64,000 nucleotides of DNA from Nocardia acidivorans NBRC 108247 (lineage in GTDB: Bacteria; Actinomycetota; Actinomycetes; Mycobacteriales; Mycobacteriaceae): positions 1 to 64,000 of the forward strand of contig NZ_BDAW01000044.1 in the NCBI RefSeq assembly GCF_001625085.1, written 5' to 3'. Made by a program: the position numbers and the translations under genes. Positions 62,700 to 64,000 of this stretch are shown here, one piece after another. The notes beneath the pieces were generated by a model, which searched no databases, had not been told where the DNA came from, and saw nothing but the letters and a program-made list of their open reading frames with translations. How positions within the stretch are numbered: the first letter of the stretch is position 1; every line of letters starts with the position of its first letter.

Positions 62700-63337
62700 G
62701 ACGCGCCCGCCGCGGCGCGGCTTTGCTCGTATTCGGCGAGTGCGAAGAATCCGGCCGGATCGTTCCGCCCGTACAGCCGGTACCAGGCGTCCAGGATGTG
62801 CGGTTCGTAGATCTCCAGCCGCCCGAGGATGGCGCGGGCGAAATCCACCGGCATGGTGCCGCTGGCGGTGATGAGGTCACCATCGGTGACGGCGGACTCG
62901 TGGACGAACTTGTCGCCGCCCGAATATCCGCTCATGGCAAGGTATTCCGCGGCATTGCTGGTGTGCGGGCGGCCATCGAGCAGGCCCGCGCTCGCCAGGC
63001 CGAAGGTCGCGCCGCAGATGGCGGCGACCGGGGTCGCGGCGGTGAGGAATTCGCTCGACTTGTCCGCGAAGGCGGCCAGCGCACCGGTTTCCCAGGTGGC
63101 CGAGCCGGGCAGGATCAGCATGGCGCTGTCCGCCGGGGTGAGATCCTCCAGCGAGATATCCGGGGTGACCCGCATACCGCCCATGGAAACGACGGGATCG
63201 GTGGTCGCGCCGACGGTGCGGACCCGCCACGCACCGGGTTCGCGGTGCCACAGTTCACGGTTGATATGCGCCGTGGCGAATCCGGTCTCCCAGTCGGAGA
63301 AGGTGTCGTACACGGCGAGATGCACTGTTTTAATCAT
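62696..63337 (-). CDS. DJ-1/PfpI-family protein
   Basis: The 213-residue protein has the class I glutamine-amidotransferase-like fold of DJ-1/PfpI, with the nucleophile elbow AAICGATFGLA (Cys) and the preceding AMLILPGSATWE. Members act as glyoxalases/deglycases, chaperones or isonitrile hydratases, and the role here is not determined. The ATG at 63337 is the last base of a 16-bp palindrome, so no Shine-Dalgarno is possible and translation is probably leaderless. It is the first gene of a two-gene operon with the MarR regulator. Confidence 0.88.
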   Translation of the reverse strand: MIKTVHLAVYDTFSDWETGFATAHINRELWHREPGAWRVRTVGATTDPVVSMGGMRVTPDISLEDLTPADSAMLILPGSATWETGALAAFADKSSEFLTAATPVAAICGATFGLASAGLLDGRPHTSNAAEYLAMSGYSGGDKFVHESAVTDGDLITASGTMPVDFARAILGRLEIYEPHILDAWYRLYGRNDPAGFFALAEYEQSRAAAGAS

Positions 63338-63371
63338 GACAGCATCCTGTCAAAATGACAGGATGCTGTCA
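63337..63371. promoter_or_regulatory. 35-bp double palindrome, probable MarR operator
   Basis: TGACAGCATCCTGTCA (63337-63352), AAA, TGACAGGATGCTGTCA (63356-63371). Each half is itself a TGACA-N6-TGTCA repeat and the two halves are exact inverted copies. TTGACA at its far end can serve as the -35 element of the minus-strand promoter, with CAGGAT 17 bp on as a weak -10. Confidence 0.85.
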
Positions 63372-63393
63372 ATAGCCGCCGGTGGCCGCCGGT

Positions 63394-64000
63394 TCAGCCG
63401 AGCGCCCGATCCAGATCGCCCAGCAGATCCTCGACATCCTCCAGGCCGATCGAAATCCGCAGCACACCATCCGAAAGACCAATGGCGGCACGGCCTTCCG
63501 GGCCCATGGCGCGGTGCGTCGTGGTCGCCGGATGGGTGATCAGGGTCTTCGAATCGCCCAGATTGTTGGAGATATCGATAATGCGCAGCCCATTGAGGAC
63601 CTCGAAGGCACGCTTCTTGCCCGCCTCGGCCGCGGCCTTCAACTCGAAGGTCACCACGGTGCCACCGCCGGACATCTGACTCTTGGCCAGCTCGTACTGC
63701 GAATGCGACTTCAGGAACGGGTACTTCGCCCACGCCACGGCCGGGTGCCGCTCCAGGAACTCCGCGATGCGCAGCGCCGACTCGGTGGACTGGCGCACCC
63801 GCAAAGGCATGGTCTCCAGACCCTTGAGCAGGGTCCACGCATTGAACGGGCTCAGCGCCGGACCCGTATGGCGCATCAGGTTTTTCACCGGGCCGTCGAT
63901 GTAATCGTGCGAACCCAGGATCGCCCCGCCGAGCACTCGGCCCTGACCGTCGATGTGCTTGGTGCCGGAGTAGACCAGCACATCCGCGCCGAGCTCGAAG
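63394..64000 (-). CDS. metZ: O-succinylhomoserine sulfhydrylase (3' part; runs off the window)
   Basis: The last 202 codons of a Cys/Met-metabolism PLP enzyme are visible. They include the PLP-lysine motif YSGTKHIDGQGRV, then SPFNAWTLLKGLETMPLR and the C-terminal ITHPATTTHRAMG and GLSDGVLRISIGLED. The family makes homocysteine from O-succinylhomoserine and sulphide (MetZ, Rv0391 in M. tuberculosis). The gene begins beyond 64000, so the N-terminal part is missing from the window, not from the genome. Cystathionine gamma-synthase is a related alternative. Confidence 0.9.
   Translation of the reverse strand, partial: FELGADVLVYSGTKHIDGQGRVLGGAILGSHDYIDGPVKNLMRHTGPALSPFNAWTLLKGLETMPLRVRQSTESALRIAEFLERHPAVAWAKYPFLKSHSQYELAKSQMSGGGTVVTFELKAAAEAGKKRAFEVLNGLRIIDISNNLGDSKTLITHPATTTHRAMGPEGRAAIGLSDGVLRISIGLEDVEDLLGDLDRALG

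Overview
The window is one contiguous stretch of a high-G+C actinobacterial chromosome, almost certainly from a mycolic-acid-containing genus and most probably Nocardia. The evidence is gene order. AAA+ ATPase, YbdK-type ligase, sodC, LytR_C protein, DUF3263 protein, def, GNAT and xthA run in series. Further along come thiC, thiD, thiG-thiS-thiO / thiE, mutT3, glnX-glnH-pknG, ackA-pta-fgd and metZ. This follows the Mycobacterium tuberculosis Rv0435c to Rv0391 backbone as I remember it. An F420-dependent glucose-6-phosphate dehydrogenase and PknG are lineage markers. The hmgA-fahA pair and the secretory lipase point towards Nocardia/Rhodococcus rather than Mycobacterium. No rRNA, tRNA, CRISPR array, integrase, intact transposase or phage module was seen.

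Layout. 1-11.6 kb: CDC48-like ATPase behind a 39-bp tandem repeat, two membrane proteins, then the conserved ybdK-sodC-lytR_C-DUF3263 / def-GNAT-xthA block. 11.7-22.1 kb is accessory: a fadE5-type dehydrogenase, a decayed segment with a yoeB toxin remnant and a truncated reading frame, a TetR regulator, hmgA-fahA, an MMPL exporter, a second TetR regulator and a secreted lipase. 22.2-29.0 kb: a TPP riboswitch with thiC, a cyclophilin fragment, a secreted protein, a TetR/epoxide hydrolase pair with two matching operators, a CobW/ZNG1-type GTPase under a probable Zur box, and thiD. 29.0-33.7 kb: two lipid-linked sugar transferases (GT2-GtrA and GT39), a strong terminator, a 34-residue microprotein, a 55-residue protein and a TetR regulator. 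33.7-42.2 kb: a seven-gene minus-strand operon (atuA-like, acyl-CoA dehydrogenase, carboxylase beta, carboxylase alpha, acyl-CoA dehydrogenase, enoyl-CoA hydratase, TetR) in the same order as M. tuberculosis Rv0976c-Rv0971c. 42.3-45.6 kb: a small membrane protein, a nucleotide cyclase and an ABC exporter. 45.6-48.9 kb: thiG-thiS-thiO and divergent thiE. 48.9-64 kb: a molybdopterin oxidoreductase, mutT3, the GlnX-GlnH-PknG amino-acid sensing operon, acetate overflow (ackA-pta) with fgd, a HAD phosphatase, a MarR/DJ-1 pair behind a 35-bp double palindrome, and the C-terminal part of metZ.

How the genes work together. Thiamine synthesis is spread over four loci (ThiC and ThiD for the pyrimidine; ThiO, ThiS and ThiG for the thiazole; ThiE for the coupling), but only thiC shows a recognisable TPP riboswitch. 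GlnH, GlnX and PknG form the known route that senses external aspartate/glutamate and adjusts 2-oxoglutarate use. The carboxylase operon has a complete set for activating and shortening a branched acyl-CoA, plus its own repressor. Several genes here (cobW, the DJ-1 gene, def, the TetR at 20.6 kb) seem to lack a leader and carry promoter or operator sequence right up to the start codon.

No wholly new defence or mobile system was seen. The most interesting leads are the atuA/acc operon with its candidate operator, the unannotated 34-residue microprotein, the matched TetR operators at 25.6 kb, the double palindrome at 63.3 kb and the decayed island at 13.9-14.3 kb. Gene identities rest on reading translated sequences and recalled family motifs. 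No database search was run.
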